64,000 nt of DNA from Mycolicibacter heraklionensis (lineage in GTDB: Bacteria; Actinomycetota; Actinomycetes; Mycobacteriales; Mycobacteriaceae), in contig NZ_CP080997.1 in NCBI RefSeq assembly GCF_019645815.1, forward strand, positions 3,414,880 to 3,478,879, in the 5' to 3' direction. The notes under the pieces were generated by a model. It made no database searches, was not told the origin of the DNA, and saw only the letters and a program-made list of their open reading frames with translations. Below, piece after piece: positions 8,914 through 18,211 of this stretch. The number at the start of each line of letters is the position of its first letter. The first letter of the stretch is position 1. The translations under genes and the position numbers were made by a program.

Positions 8914-10362
8914 ATGCGGCCCTACCACGTCGCGATCGTCGGCTCCGGTCCCTCTGGCTACTTCGCTGCGGCATCGCTGCTCAAGCTGGCTGCCGGCGGT
9001 GAGGTCGACGTGCGCGTCGACATGCTGGAGATGCTGCCGACGCCGTGGGGCCTGGTGCGCTCCGGGGTGGCGCCGGACCACCCGAAGATCAAGTCGATCA
9101 GTGCGCAGTTCGAGAAGACCGCGGCCGATCCCCGGTTCCGGTTCTACGGCAACGTCACCGTCGGCGAGCACGTGACGCCCGCCGAACTGGCCGAGCGCTA
9201 CGACGCGGTGATCTACGCAATCGGTGCGCAGTCGAATCGGCACCTGGGCATCCCCGGGGAGGAACTTCCCGGCAGCGTCGCCGCGGTGGACTTCGTCGGC
9301 TGGTACAACGCGCATCCGCACTTCGCCGACCACGCACCCGACCTGAGCTGCAAGCGCGCCATCGTGGTCGGCAACGGCAATGTGGCCCTGGATGTGGCTC
9401 GCATCCTGGTCAGCCAGCCCGACGAACTGCGCCGCACCGATATCGCCGACCACGCGCTGGATGTGCTCGGCCCCCGCGGGGTCGAAGAGGTGGTGATCAT
9501 CGGTCGGCGCGGCCCGCTGCAGGCTACGTTCACCAGCCCGGAGCTACGCGAGCTGGGCGATCTCAAGGGACTCGACGATGTCGACGTGGTGATCGACGCC
9601 GCCGAGTTCGCCGGTATCACCGACGAGGACATCGAGGCGGCCGCCAAGCATCCCAAGCAGAACGTCAAGGTGCTGCGCACCTATGTCGGGCGCGAACCCC
9701 GCCCGGGCCATCGCCGGATCGTGTTCCGGTTCTGCACGTCTCCGATCGAGATTCGCGGCGACGGCCGGGTCGAGGAAATTGTGTTGGGCCGCAACGAGCT
9801 GACGACCGACGAGCAGGGCCGGGTCAGCGCGCACGACACCGGTGAACGCGAGGTTCTGCCGGCTCAGCTGGTGGTGCGCTCGGTCGGTTATCGCGGGGTT
9901 CCGATGCCGGGTTTGCCGTTCGACGAACGCAGCTGCACCATTCCGCACAGCGACGGACGCATCGAGGGCACCCGCAATCAGTACGTGGTCGGGTGGATCA
10001 AGCGCGGGCCCTCCGGGGTGATCGGTTCCAACAAGAGTGACTCCCAAGCCACCGTTGACACGCTCGCCGCGGATCTGGCCGCCACCGAGCTTCCCGACGT
10101 CGACGCCGACTACGACGCCCAACTGCACCGATGGCTGCTGTCTCGCCAACCGGAACTGGTCACCGCCGAGCACTGGCAGCTGATCGACGCCCACGAGCGG
10201 TCCACCGGTGAGCCGCATGGCCGGCCCCGGGTCAAGCTGACCAACGTCGCCGACATGCTGCGGATCGGGCACGGGCCGGGCGAAGACAAGCCCTGTCCCG
10301 ACTGTGATGACGCAGGCCTGACGTCCTACCCAGTGCCGTTGCCGGAGTCGCAGCCACGGTAA
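8914..10362 (+). CDS. fprA: NADPH:ferredoxin reductase FprA
   Basis: This gene encodes 482 residues. An FAD motif lies at the N-terminus ([17 protein letters not shown]) and an NADPH motif in [16 protein letters not shown]. It is the adrenodoxin-reductase type, which passes electrons from NADPH through FAD to ferredoxins and so feeds cytochrome P450s. The C-terminus ([20 protein letters not shown]) is somewhat longer than the roughly 456 residues I remember for M. tuberculosis FprA. A purine-rich GAGGAGAAAG precedes the start. The gene is divergent from prfB, the same neighbourhood as in M. tuberculosis. Confidence 0.95.
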   Translation: MRPYHVAIVGSGPSGYFAAASLLKLAAGGEVDVRVDMLEMLPTPWGLVRSGVAPDHPKIKSISAQFEKTAADPRFRFYGNVTVGEHVTPAELAERYDAVIYAIGAQSNRHLGIPGEELPGSVAAVDFVGWYNAHPHFADHAPDLSCKRAIVVGNGNVALDVARILVSQPDELRRTDIADHALDVLGPRGVEEVVIIGRRGPLQATFTSPELRELGDLKGLDDVDVVIDAAEFAGITDEDIEAAAKHPKQNVKVLRTYVGREPRPGHRRIVFRFCTSPIEIRGDGRVEEIVLGRNELTTDEQGRVSAHDTGEREVLPAQLVVRSVGYRGVPMPGLPFDERSCTIPHSDGRIEGTRNQYVVGWIKRGPSGVIGSNKSDSQATVDTLAADLAATELPDVDADYDAQLHRWLLSRQPELVTAEHWQLIDAHERSTGEPHGRPRVKLTNVADMLRIGHGPGEDKPCPDCDDAGLTSYPVPLPESQPR

Positions 10363-10371
10363 ACGGGATTC

Positions 10372-10695
10372 TCAATCCCCCACTGGCCCGGTCAGATTCC
10401 AGTTATCCGGATTGCGCGGTGAGTACCGCACCGGCAGCAGGTCACCCACACTCGGCCATTTGGTGACGTCTACCGCGAACCGCTGGTAGACCTCGTGCTC
10501 ATCCACCGTCGGTCCATGCAGGACGCCCGTGATGGTGACGTATTGCGCACCGGTTGCCTCGGGCCGGGGACTGACTCCGGTGACCAGCACGGTGCCGTCC
10601 TGGGCGTCCCCGCCGGGTCCCGACCGGAGGAATCGCGGCGCCAGGAACACCGCCATGATCGCCAGCAGCAACAGCAGTGCCCCAAACTCCCACAT
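10372..10695 (-). CDS. Small membrane-anchored hypothetical protein
   Basis: This gene encodes 107 residues. It begins with a single hydrophobic helix ([20 protein letters not shown], about residues 4-23). A soluble domain follows that includes [49 protein letters not shown]. The [17 protein letters not shown] segment resembles the ends of small DUF3592-like domains, but the match is weak. The start lies only 23 bases from that of hisN on the opposite strand, so the two share a promoter region. Function unknown. Confidence 0.7.
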   Translation of the reverse strand: MWEFGALLLLLAIMAVFLAPRFLRSGPGGDAQDGTVLVTGVSPRPEATGAQYVTITGVLHGPTVDEHEVYQRFAVDVTKWPSVGDLLPVRYSPRNPDNWNLTGPVGD

Positions 10696-10718
10696 GCGGT
10701 CATGGTAGGACTTTCGCC

Positions 10719-11519
10719 ATGGCGCAGATCAACAACAATCTCGAAGACGACCTCACCCTGGCCCTGGCCCTGGCCGACCGGGCGGACGAAATCACCCTGG
10801 CGCGGTTCGGTGCGCTGGACCTGCGAGTCGACACCAAGCCCGACCTGACTCCGGTGACCGACGCCGACCAGGCGGTCGAAACCGCACTGCGTGAGGTGCT
10901 GGTCGCTGAGCGTGCGCACGACCAGATCCTCGGCGAGGAATTCGGTGGCACCGCCACTTTCACTGGGCGCCAATGGATCATCGACCCGATCGACGGCACC
11001 AAGAACTTCGTGCGCGGGGTGCCGGTGTGGGCCACCCTGATCGCGTTGCTGGAGGACGGCGTGCCGATCCTCGGGGTGATCAGCGCTCCGGCGCTGCACC
11101 GGCGCTGGTGGGCGACGCGCGGCCAGGGCGCGTTCGGGTCCGTCGCCGGCGCGCCTGCCCGACGGCTGTCGGTGTCTTCGGTGGCCGACGTGGGCTCATC
11201 CAGCCTGACGTTCGCCGGCCTGAATTACTGGGGGGCGCGCGGCCTGCGGGAGCAGTTCCTCGCACTGACCGAGGCGGTGTGGCGGGCACGCTCCTACGGC
11301 GATTTCTGGGCGTACTGCTTGGTCGCCGAGGGTGCTGTGGACGCAGCCATCGAGCCGGCGGTGTCGGTGTGGGATCTGGCCGCCGTCGACATCCTGGTGC
11401 GCGAGGCCGGCGGGGTGTTCACCGACCTGTCCGGCAACCCGGGCCCGCACGGCAACTGCGCCGTGGCGGCCAACCCCGCCCTGCACAAGCAGGTGCTGGC
11501 GGCATTGACCCCGGAGTAG
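10719..11519 (+). CDS. hisN: Histidinol-phosphatase, inositol-monophosphatase family
   Basis: This gene encodes 266 residues from ATG 10719. It has the Mg2+-dependent phosphatase signature of the IMPase superfamily: GEE at 72-74, DPIDGT at 89-94, and the C-terminal WDLAAVD with AGG. The actinobacterial orthologue next to fadE24 (Rv3137 in M. tuberculosis, as I recall) is HisN, which dephosphorylates L-histidinol phosphate in histidine synthesis. It follows a divergent membrane protein gene. The intergenic region after it holds the fadE24 operator. Confidence 0.88.
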   Translation: MAQINNNLEDDLTLALALADRADEITLARFGALDLRVDTKPDLTPVTDADQAVETALREVLVAERAHDQILGEEFGGTATFTGRQWIIDPIDGTKNFVRGVPVWATLIALLEDGVPILGVISAPALHRRWWATRGQGAFGSVAGAPARRLSVSSVADVGSSSLTFAGLNYWGARGLREQFLALTEAVWRARSYGDFWAYCLVAEGAVDAAIEPAVSVWDLAAVDILVREAGGVFTDLSGNPGPHGNCAVAANPALHKQVLAALTPE

Positions 11520-11558
11520 TCGGGCGGCCGGCGGGGCCGGCTGAGGACTTCGTCACAC

Positions 11559-11590
11559 CTTACTTCTGAGTCATCTTACTTCGGAGTAAG
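11559..11590. promoter_or_regulatory. Two adjacent 16-bp operator-like repeats upstream of fadE24
   Basis: CTTACTTCTGAGTCAT (11559-11574) is followed immediately by CTTACTTCGGAGTAAG (11575-11590). The second is an inverted repeat with 6-bp arms (CTTACT-TCGG-AGTAAG); the first is a decayed copy. They lie 40-70 bases before the fadE24 ATG, where a TetR-type repressor operator would be expected. The regulator is unknown. Confidence 0.55.
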
Positions 11591-11629
11591 GTGGCCTCAT
11601 CGATACCTTCCCTCGAGTGAGGCTCTGAC

Positions 11630-13033
11630 ATGACTGATATCGCCCCCGCCACCAACGGCTCAAAGGTCCGGCTGAACAGCCGTGCCAGCGGCGTCGGGTC
11701 GGTTCCGCACAAGCGCAGCCCGATCGCGGCCGCGCTGTCGTTGGTCACTCCGCTGGTCAGCCGCGAGTTCCTGGACCGCTACCGGCTGCGCGAGCCGCTC
11801 AACTGGGGCCTCAACTACGGCGTGAAGACGGTGTTCTCCGTCGCGGGAGCCTCGACCCGCCAGTTCAAGAAGGTCCAGGGCCTGGGCAAGGCGCCGGCGC
11901 GACTGGGCGCCCCCGCTCGCGCCAAGGGCGGCGATTACTTCGACCTGACCCCCGACGACGACCAGCAGATGATCATCGACACGGTCGAGGAGTTCGCGGC
12001 CGAGTTGCTGCGCCCGGCGGCCCACGACGCCGACGAGGCCCTCGACTACCCCCGCGAGCTGCTCGGCAAGGCCGCCGAATTGGGCATCACGGCGATCAAC
12101 ATCCCCGAGGACTTCGACGGGATCGCCGCGCACCGTTCGGCGGTCACCAACGTGCTGGTCGCCGAGGCGCTGGGCTACGGCGACATGGGCCTGGCGCTGC
12201 CGATCCTGGCCCCCGGCGGGGTGGCTTCGGCGCTGACCCACTGGGGCAGCGCCGACCAGCAGGCCACCTACCTGCCCGAGTTCGCCGGCGAGAAGGCCCC
12301 CCAGGCCTGTGTCGCGATCGTCGAGCCGCAGCCGTTGTTCGACCCGACCAACCTCAAGACGACCGCGGTGCGCACGCCCAGCGGCTACCGGCTCGACGGC
12401 GTGAAGTCGCTGGTCGTGGCCGCCGCCGACGCCGAACTGTTCATCGTGGCCGCGCAGCTGAACGGCAAGCCGGCGCTGTTCATCGTCGAGTCCTCGACGC
12501 CGGGCCTGACGGTGAAGGCCGACCCCAGCATGGGTCTTCGCGCCGCTGCCCTCGGGCAGCTCGAGTTGAACAAGGTGACGGTGCCGTTGAGCGCCCGCCT
12601 CGGCGAGGACGCCGCGACCGATTCCGACTACTCGCAGGCCATCGCGCTGTCCCGGCTGGGCTGGGCAGCGCTGGCCGTCGGCACCAGCCATGCGGTGCTC
12701 GACCACGTGATGCCCTACATCAAGGAGCGCGAGGCATTCGGTGAGCCGATCGCCAACCGCCAGTCGGTGGCGTTCATGTGCGCCAACATCGCCATCGAGC
12801 TCGATGGGCTGCGGCTGCTGACCTGGCGCGGTGCGTCGCGGTGCGAGCAGGGGCTGCCATTCATCCGGGAAGCCGCACTGGCCAAGCGGATCGCGACCGA
12901 CAAGGGCATGCAGATCGGTCTGGACGGGGTGCAACTACTCGGCGGCCACGGCTACACCAAGGAGCACCCGGTCGAGCGCTGGTACCGCGATCTGCGGGCG
13001 CTCGGCGTCGCCGAGGGCGTCCTGGTCATCTGA
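11630..13033 (+). CDS. fadE24: Acyl-CoA dehydrogenase FadE24
   Basis: This gene encodes 467 residues. An N-terminal extension of about 100 residues (TNGSKVRLNSRASGVGSVPHK...) precedes the acyl-CoA dehydrogenase core beginning at DYFDLTPDDDQQMIIDTVEEFA. The C-terminal domain has the typical LLGGHGYTKEHPVERWYRDLRALGVAEG. FAD-dependent enzymes of this family introduce the alpha-beta double bond into acyl-CoAs. The pairing with fadE23, 50 bases downstream, and with hisN upstream matches M. tuberculosis Rv3137-Rv3140. Two-subunit ACADs are common in mycobacterial lipid and sterol catabolism, so FadE24 and FadE23 may form a heteromer (inference). Confidence 0.93.
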   Translation: MTDIAPATNGSKVRLNSRASGVGSVPHKRSPIAAALSLVTPLVSREFLDRYRLREPLNWGLNYGVKTVFSVAGASTRQFKKVQGLGKAPARLGAPARAKGGDYFDLTPDDDQQMIIDTVEEFAAELLRPAAHDADEALDYPRELLGKAAELGITAINIPEDFDGIAAHRSAVTNVLVAEALGYGDMGLALPILAPGGVASALTHWGSADQQATYLPEFAGEKAPQACVAIVEPQPLFDPTNLKTTAVRTPSGYRLDGVKSLVVAAADAELFIVAAQLNGKPALFIVESSTPGLTVKADPSMGLRAAALGQLELNKVTVPLSARLGEDAATDSDYSQAIALSRLGWAALAVGTSHAVLDHVMPYIKEREAFGEPIANRQSVAFMCANIAIELDGLRLLTWRGASRCEQGLPFIREAALAKRIATDKGMQIGLDGVQLLGGHGYTKEHPVERWYRDLRALGVAEGVLVI

Positions 13034-13083
13034 GTCATCCAAAGACATCAAGCAAACTCCGCTGCGAACACGAAAGTCTGATC

Positions 13084-14292
13084 ATGGCAATCAATCTGGA
13101 ACTGCCCCGCAAGCTGCAGGAAGTCATTGAGATGACCCATGCCGGGGCCGCCGAAATGCTGCGCCCCATCTCGCGCAAGTACGACTCGCGTGAGCACGCC
13201 TACCCGGTTGAGCTGGACACCCTGGAAACCCTGTTCGACGGGGTCTCCGGCGCCGGCGGCAACGCGATGGCCGGTGCCGAGGCCTTCCGCGACGCCGGCG
13301 AGCAGACCGGAAACCGCAACGCGGCCAACATGGCGGCAATGCTGCAGGTGCTCGAGATGAGCTGGGGCGACGTCGCTTTGATGCTGTCGGTGCCCTACCA
13401 GGGCCTCGGCAACGCGGCGATCTCCGGCGTGGCCACCGATGAACAGCTCGAACGGCTGGGCAAGGTGTGGGCCGCGATGGCGATCACCGAGCCGAGCTTC
13501 GGCTCGGATTCGGCGGCGGTGAGCACCACGGCCACCCTCGACGGCGACGAGTACGTGATCAACGGCGAGAAGATCTTCGTCACCGCCGGATCGCGATGCA
13601 CCCACATCGTGGTGTGGGCGACGCTGGACAAATCGCTGGGCCGTGCGGCGATCAAGTCGTTCATCGTCCCGCGCGAGCACCCCGGCGTCATCGTCGAGCG
13701 CCTGGAGCACAAGCTCGGCATCAAGGCCTCCGACACCGCGGTCATCCGGTTCGACAATGCCCGCATCCCCAAGGACAACCTGCTGGGCAGCCCGGAGATC
13801 AACACCGAGAAGAGCTTCTCGGGAGTCATGGAGACCTTCGACAACACCCGGCCGATCGTGGCCGCCATGGCGGTCGGGGTCGCGCGTGCCGCGCTCGAAG
13901 AGCTGCGCAAGATGCTCACCGCCGCCGGCATCGAGATCTCCTATGACAAGCCGGCGCACGCCCAGAGCGCGCCGGCCGCGGAATTCCTGCGCATGGAGGC
14001 CGACTGGGAGTCGGCGAACCTGCTGGCGCTGCGCTCGGCATGGCAGGCCGACAACAACATCCCCAACTCCAAAGAGGCGTCGATGGGCAAGGCCAAGGCC
14101 GGCCGAGTCGCCAGCGACATCACCCTCAAGGCCGTCGAGATGGCCGGCACCCTCGGCTACTCCGAGCAGACCCTGCTGGAGAAGTGGAGCCGCGACTCGA
14201 AGATCCTCGACATCTTCGAGGGCACCCAGCAGATCCAGCTGCTGGTGGTGGCCCGCCGACTGCTGGGCCTGTCCTCGTCCGAGCTGAAGTAG
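13084..14292 (+). CDS. fadE23: Acyl-CoA dehydrogenase FadE23
   Basis: This gene encodes 402 residues from ATG 13084; the open frame begins upstream inside fadE24. It has the acyl-CoA dehydrogenase substrate/FAD segment AITEPSFGSDSAAVSTTATLDGDEYVINGEKIFVT and the C-terminal catalytic-base region LDIFEGTQQIQLLVVARRLLG, where Glu of FEGT is in the position used by medium-chain enzymes. It follows fadE24 in the same operon. In M. tuberculosis fadB4 comes next; here fadB4 lies about 31 kb away. Confidence 0.93.
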   Translation: MAINLELPRKLQEVIEMTHAGAAEMLRPISRKYDSREHAYPVELDTLETLFDGVSGAGGNAMAGAEAFRDAGEQTGNRNAANMAAMLQVLEMSWGDVALMLSVPYQGLGNAAISGVATDEQLERLGKVWAAMAITEPSFGSDSAAVSTTATLDGDEYVINGEKIFVTAGSRCTHIVVWATLDKSLGRAAIKSFIVPREHPGVIVERLEHKLGIKASDTAVIRFDNARIPKDNLLGSPEINTEKSFSGVMETFDNTRPIVAAMAVGVARAALEELRKMLTAAGIEISYDKPAHAQSAPAAEFLRMEADWESANLLALRSAWQADNNIPNSKEASMGKAKAGRVASDITLKAVEMAGTLGYSEQTLLEKWSRDSKILDIFEGTQQIQLLVVARRLLGLSSSELK

Positions 14293-14322
14293 CCCGTTTC
14301 CTTCTGCGTCTCCTTCTACGTC

Positions 14323-14380
14323 GAAGGTGCGTGTCTGTACACGACACGCCGTCGTTTGCCGTACAAGTACGCACCCTCGC
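14323..14380. repeat. 58-bp intergenic repeat, copy A
   Basis: The sequence starts GAAGGTGCGTGTCTGTACAC and ends ACGCACCCTCGC. It is about 72% identical, ungapped, to copy B at 14568-14625. Its ends form inverted arms GGTGCGT / ACGCACC, so it could fold into a long imperfect hairpin. Confidence 0.65.
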
Positions 14381-14567
14381 ACAGCCTCGGCAACCCAGAT
14401 CGCGGCATTCACCTCGGCCGGCACCACCCAAGCGCAGGTGATGCGCCGCGGCCCGCGTCGCTGGTGGGAGCACCTACGGTAAATCGCTGGGTCTGATCAC
14501 GACCCGGACCAGATCATCCCCTACTGGCGTCCAGCCTTTCGCAGGTTTGGCCCTCTCATGCCGCAGC

Positions 14568-14625
14568 GAACGTGCGTCCTTGTACGCGACACACCGGGTT
14601 TCACCGTGCAAACACGCCCGCTCGC
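14568..14625. repeat. 58-bp intergenic repeat, copy B
   Basis: The sequence starts GAACGTGCGTCCTTGTACGC and ends AACACGCCCGCTCGC. I count 42 of 58 identical bases with copy A in direct orientation, without gaps. Its inverted arms are weaker than those of copy A. Confidence 0.65.
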
Positions 14626-14670
14626 GGTTGGGGGTTGGTGGGCCCGCGGCCCTTGCCCCCGACCGAAACA

Positions 14671-14688
14671 AAAAGTAACGTTACTTTT
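14671..14688. promoter_or_regulatory. Perfect 18-bp palindrome upstream of the catabolic cluster
   Basis: AAAAGTAACGTTACTTTT is a perfect palindrome in otherwise GC-rich DNA, 43 bases before the ATG of the dioxygenase-like gene. This is the typical size and place of a TetR-family operator. The TetR gene at 19122 in the same cluster is the natural candidate regulator (inference). Confidence 0.65.
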
Positions 14689-14730
14689 AGTTTTAGTCCG
14701 ATATTCGCATGAGCTCCCCGGGAGTCGCCG

Positions 14731-15825
14731 ATGGAATCCTTCGTCCACCTGCGCAAAGGCACCACGCCGCGCCGCATCCATGCCGACCTCGACGGCCTCA
14801 AGGACGACGAGCTGGGCCGGGGCGGCTTCACCGGCCGCACCGCCAACATGTACCGGCGTAACGACCCGACCGCCTACCGGGCCGAAGGGCCGCTACGGCC
14901 CCTGGACGTACTGGCCGCGCAGCTGCAACCCGCAGACGCGATCGACCCCGCCGGCGATCCCCTGCTGCTGTTCAGCAACCCCGACTGCCGCATCCGGTTG
15001 TCCCGGCGCTCGGCAGAGATGCCGTTTCACGTCCGCTACGTCGACGGCGACCTGCTGTGCTTCGCGCATGCCGGATCCGGGCAGCTGGAGACCGAATTCG
15101 GCCCGCTGGACTACCGCGAGGGCGACTGGCTGTACCTGCCCAAGGCGACCACCTGGCGTCAACTTCCCGCAGCCGAGACCACCTGGCTGATGATCGAGGC
15201 CACCGACGAGTTCCGGGTGCCGCCGCCGGGGCCGCTGGGCCGGCACTTCCCGTTCGACCCCTCCCTGGTGGTCATCCCCGAGCCGGCCCCCATCGACGAC
15301 GATGGGCGCGAGCGCTACGAAGTCCGTCTCATCCATGACGGCGGGCCGACAACGCTGCACTACCAACACAATCCGATCGACGTCGAGGGCTGGCGCGGCG
15401 ACAACTTCGCGTTCTCGTTCAACATCGCCGACTACAACGTGGTGACCTCTGACAGCGTGCACCTGCCACCGACGGTGCACCTGTTCATGCAGGCAACCGG
15501 GGTCTACGTGATGAACTTTTTGCCCAAGCCCGCTGAAGGGATCCCGGGTACCGAACGCACGCCGTGGTATCACCGCAACGTCGACTACGACGAGATCGCG
15601 TTCTTCCACGGCGGATCGCTCTACGGGATTCCGATGCCGCCGGGCCTGATCAGCCACGCCCCGCAGGGCGTGCATCACGGGGCGCCGGAGAAGGCCCGCG
15701 AGCGGGCACGCCGCAAGTTCGACGACTACCAGCGGGTGGACTGGCAGGTCATCGCCATCGACACCCGACGCCGCCTCACCCCCTCCCCCGAGATTCTCGC
15801 CGCCGACCTAGGACAGCACGCATGA
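14731..15825 (+). CDS. Homogentisate 1,2-dioxygenase-like cupin protein
   Basis: This gene encodes 364 residues. It is a two-lobed cupin similar to homogentisate dioxygenase. It has FSNPDCRIRLSRRS and a cupin segment (HVRYVDGDLLCFAHAGSGQLETEFGPLDYREGDWLYLPKAT) near residues 100-140. The C-terminal WYHRNVDYDE (279-288) and SHAPQGVHHG (308-317) correspond to the region carrying the Fe(II) ligands of the family. Spacing between His281 and Glu288 is one residue longer than in the human enzyme, so the ring-cleavage activity and substrate need testing. Its TGA overlaps the next ATG, placing it first in an operon with a hydrolase, a CoA-transferase and an HMG-CoA-lyase-like gene. Confidence 0.8.
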   Translation: MESFVHLRKGTTPRRIHADLDGLKDDELGRGGFTGRTANMYRRNDPTAYRAEGPLRPLDVLAAQLQPADAIDPAGDPLLLFSNPDCRIRLSRRSAEMPFHVRYVDGDLLCFAHAGSGQLETEFGPLDYREGDWLYLPKATTWRQLPAAETTWLMIEATDEFRVPPPGPLGRHFPFDPSLVVIPEPAPIDDDGRERYEVRLIHDGGPTTLHYQHNPIDVEGWRGDNFAFSFNIADYNVVTSDSVHLPPTVHLFMQATGVYVMNFLPKPAEGIPGTERTPWYHRNVDYDEIAFFHGGSLYGIPMPPGLISHAPQGVHHGAPEKARERARRKFDDYQRVDWQVIAIDTRRRLTPSPEILAADLGQHA

Positions 15826-17006
15826 CCGCCAAGCACGACTACGACCGAATCCCCTACCTGATTGCCTATCAGAACAATTCGGGTGTCCGCGACGTCTACG
15901 GCGGGGTCGCCGAGCTGGTGGTGCTGGAGAGCTACCTGCTGCGGCCCAAGGACAGCCCGAGCGACACCGTGCTGGTGTTCATGCACCCGATCGGTGGCGG
16001 CGCCTACCTGCCGATGGTCAATGCCCTGGCCCGCGCCGGGCACCACGTCATCTACTGCAACAGCCGATTCCGCGGCACCGACTCGGCGCTGCTGATGGAG
16101 AAGGTGGTCGAAGACCTCGGCCAGTGCATCGCCGACGCCAAGAACCGACTCGGCTACGCCAAGGTGGTGCTGGCCGGATGGAGCGGCGGCGGCTCGCTGT
16201 CGCTGTTCTACCAACAGCAGGCCCAGCATCCGACGGTGACCGCCAGCCCGTCCGGCGACGGGCCGGATCTGACCAAGCTGAACCTGATCCCCGCCGACGG
16301 CGTGATGCTGCTCGCCGCCCACATCAGCCGCCACGGCACGCTGACCGAATGGCTCGACGCCTCGATCCTGGACGAGTCCGACCCGACCAAACGCGATCCG
16401 GAACTGGACCTCTACAACCCGGACAATCCCAACCAGCCGCCCTACAGCCAGGAGTTCCTGGCGCGCTACCGGGCCGCCCAGATCGACCGGAATCGCCGGA
16501 TCACCGCCTGGGTCAAGGCGAAGCTGGCCGAGCTCAAAGACGCCGGCCTGCCCGATCAGGAGTTCGGGTTCGTCGTCCACGGCACCATGGCCGACCCGCG
16601 CTGGCTGGACCCGACGGTCGATCCCAACGAACGCACCCCCGGCAGCTGCTATCTGGGCGAGCCCGCCGTGGTGAACATGAGCCCAGTCGGGCTGGCACGG
16701 TTCTGCACGCTGCGCAGCTGGCTGTCCCAGTGGAGCTACGACGACGCCCACGGCGACGGCGTGGACTGTGGACACGACATCGCGGTGCCCACCCTGGTGA
16801 TCGGCAACATGGCCGACGACGCCTGCACGCCCAGCCACACCCGCCGGCTCTTCGAGGCGATCGGCACCGACGACAAGCAAATGCATGAAATCCCCGGCGC
16901 CAATCACTATTACGCCGGTCCGGATCAGCGTGACGCGCTGCGACAGGCCGTGCAGATCGTCAGTGATTGGCTGGCCCAGCATGATTTCGTAGGCTCGTCG
17001 GCATGA
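15822..17006 (+). CDS. Alpha/beta-hydrolase fold protein
   Basis: This gene encodes 394 residues from ATG 15822, overlapping the preceding stop (ATGA). The nucleophile elbow GWSGGG has Ser at about 121, after an HPIGGGAYLPM oxyanion-type segment. An acidic residue in IGNMADDACTPSH and the His of PGANHYYAGP complete a plausible Ser-Asp-His triad. It is larger than a minimal esterase because of an inserted cap (about 145-250). In this operon it may hydrolyse an ester, a thioester or a ring-cleavage product (inference). Substrate unknown. Confidence 0.85.
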   Translation: MTAKHDYDRIPYLIAYQNNSGVRDVYGGVAELVVLESYLLRPKDSPSDTVLVFMHPIGGGAYLPMVNALARAGHHVIYCNSRFRGTDSALLMEKVVEDLGQCIADAKNRLGYAKVVLAGWSGGGSLSLFYQQQAQHPTVTASPSGDGPDLTKLNLIPADGVMLLAAHISRHGTLTEWLDASILDESDPTKRDPELDLYNPDNPNQPPYSQEFLARYRAAQIDRNRRITAWVKAKLAELKDAGLPDQEFGFVVHGTMADPRWLDPTVDPNERTPGSCYLGEPAVVNMSPVGLARFCTLRSWLSQWSYDDAHGDGVDCGHDIAVPTLVIGNMADDACTPSHTRRLFEAIGTDDKQMHEIPGANHYYAGPDQRDALRQAVQIVSDWLAQHDFVGSSA

Positions 17007-18211
17007 ATCCCTCAGCCGGTGCACTCGACGGCATCCGGGTCATTGAGCTCGGCACGCTGATCTCCGGACCGTTCGCCGGGCGGCTGCTCGGCGACATGGG
17101 CGCCGAGGTCATCAAGATCGAGCTGCCCGGCAAACCCGACCCGCTGCGCACCTGGGGACAGGCCGAGCTCGACGGGCACCACTTCTTCTGGACCGTGCAC
17201 GCCCGCAACAAGAAGGCCGTCACCCTCGACCTGCGCGCCGAGCGCGGCCGGGAACTGTTCCTCGAACTCATCGAGAAGTCCGACATCGTCGTGGAGAACT
17301 TCCGCCCTGGCACGCTGGAGCGCTGGGGCCTGGGCTTCGACGTCCTGCATCAGCGCAACAAGGGCATCATCCTGGTGCGGGTCTCCGGCTACGGACAGAC
17401 CGGACCGGACGCGCACAAGGCCGGCTACGCCTCGGTTGCCGAGGCGGCTAGCGGGCTGCGGCACATGAACGGTTTTCCCGGCGGCCCGCCGCCACGGCTG
17501 GCGCTGTCCCTCGGCGACAGCCTCGCGGGCATGTTCGCCGCCCAAGGCGCGCTGGCCGCCCTCTACCGTCGCACGGTCACCGGTCACGGTCAGGTGGTCG
17601 ATGTCGCCCTCACCGAATCCTGCTTGGCCATCCAGGAATCCACCATCCCCGACTACGACGTCGGCGGCGTGGTGCGCGGGCCGTCGGGCACCCGACTCGA
17701 GGGCATCGCGCCGTCGAACATCTACCAGTCGGCCGACGGCAGCTGGGTGGTGATCGCCGCCAACCAGGACAGCGTGTTCGCCCGGCTGTGCCAGGCCATG
17801 GGCCGGCCGGAGCTGACGACCGACCCGCGGTTCGCCGATCACGGTGCGCGCGGCCGCAATCAAGACGAGCTGGACTCGATCATCGGCGAATGGGCCGCAC
17901 AGCGGGCACCGGACGCCATCATCGCGACGCTGAGCGATGCCGGCGTGATCTCCGGGCCCATCAACACGGTGGCCGAGGTCGTCAAAGACCCGCAACTGTG
18001 GGCACGCGGCATGCTCGCCGAGCACTGGGACGAAGGCGCCGAGCGCACCGTGCTGGGCCCCGGCGTCATCCCGGTGCTCTCGGAGAGCCCCGGCACCATC
18101 CGCAACGCCGGATCGGCCCGGCCCGGCCAGCACAACGACGAGGTCTACGCCGGCCTGCTCGGCAAGACCAGCGCGGAGTTGGACACCCTACGCACCCAGG
18201 GGGTGTTATGA
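17003..18211 (+). CDS. CaiB/BaiF-type (class III) CoA-transferase
   Basis: This gene encodes 402 residues, starting 4 bases before the end of the hydrolase gene. Family landmarks are present: LDGIRVIELGTLISGPFAGRLLGDMGAEVIKIE at the N-terminus, NKKAVTLDL, VENFRPGTLERWGL, and LSLGDSLAGMFAAQGALAAL, where Asp172 aligns with the catalytic aspartate that forms the anhydride intermediate. These enzymes transfer CoA between carboxylic acids, here probably activating an acid for the downstream lyase and dehydrogenase. Overlap with the next gene (ATG inside GTTATGA) supports one operon. Confidence 0.92.
   Translation: MNPSAGALDGIRVIELGTLISGPFAGRLLGDMGAEVIKIELPGKPDPLRTWGQAELDGHHFFWTVHARNKKAVTLDLRAERGRELFLELIEKSDIVVENFRPGTLERWGLGFDVLHQRNKGIILVRVSGYGQTGPDAHKAGYASVAEAASGLRHMNGFPGGPPPRLALSLGDSLAGMFAAQGALAALYRRTVTGHGQVVDVALTESCLAIQESTIPDYDVGGVVRGPSGTRLEGIAPSNIYQSADGSWVVIAANQDSVFARLCQAMGRPELTTDPRFADHGARGRNQDELDSIIGEWAAQRAPDAIIATLSDAGVISGPINTVAEVVKDPQLWARGMLAEHWDEGAERTVLGPGVIPVLSESPGTIRNAGSARPGQHNDEVYAGLLGKTSAELDTLRTQGVL

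Larger units (their letters stand above)
14293..14730. other. Gene-free intergenic region of 438 bases with repeats and a palindrome
   Basis: No convincing coding frame is present. The region contains two related 58-bp repeats and a perfect 18-bp palindrome, listed separately. The rest shows no structure I can interpret. Confidence 0.7.

Noticed and set aside
8818..9453. Long N-terminal extension of prfB
   Set aside because: It is antisense of fprA; RF2 homology starts at GTG 8817.
14474..14671. Short open frames on both strands in the 14.3-14.7 kb gap
   Set aside because: They overlap the 58-bp repeat and show no ribosome site or protein-like composition.
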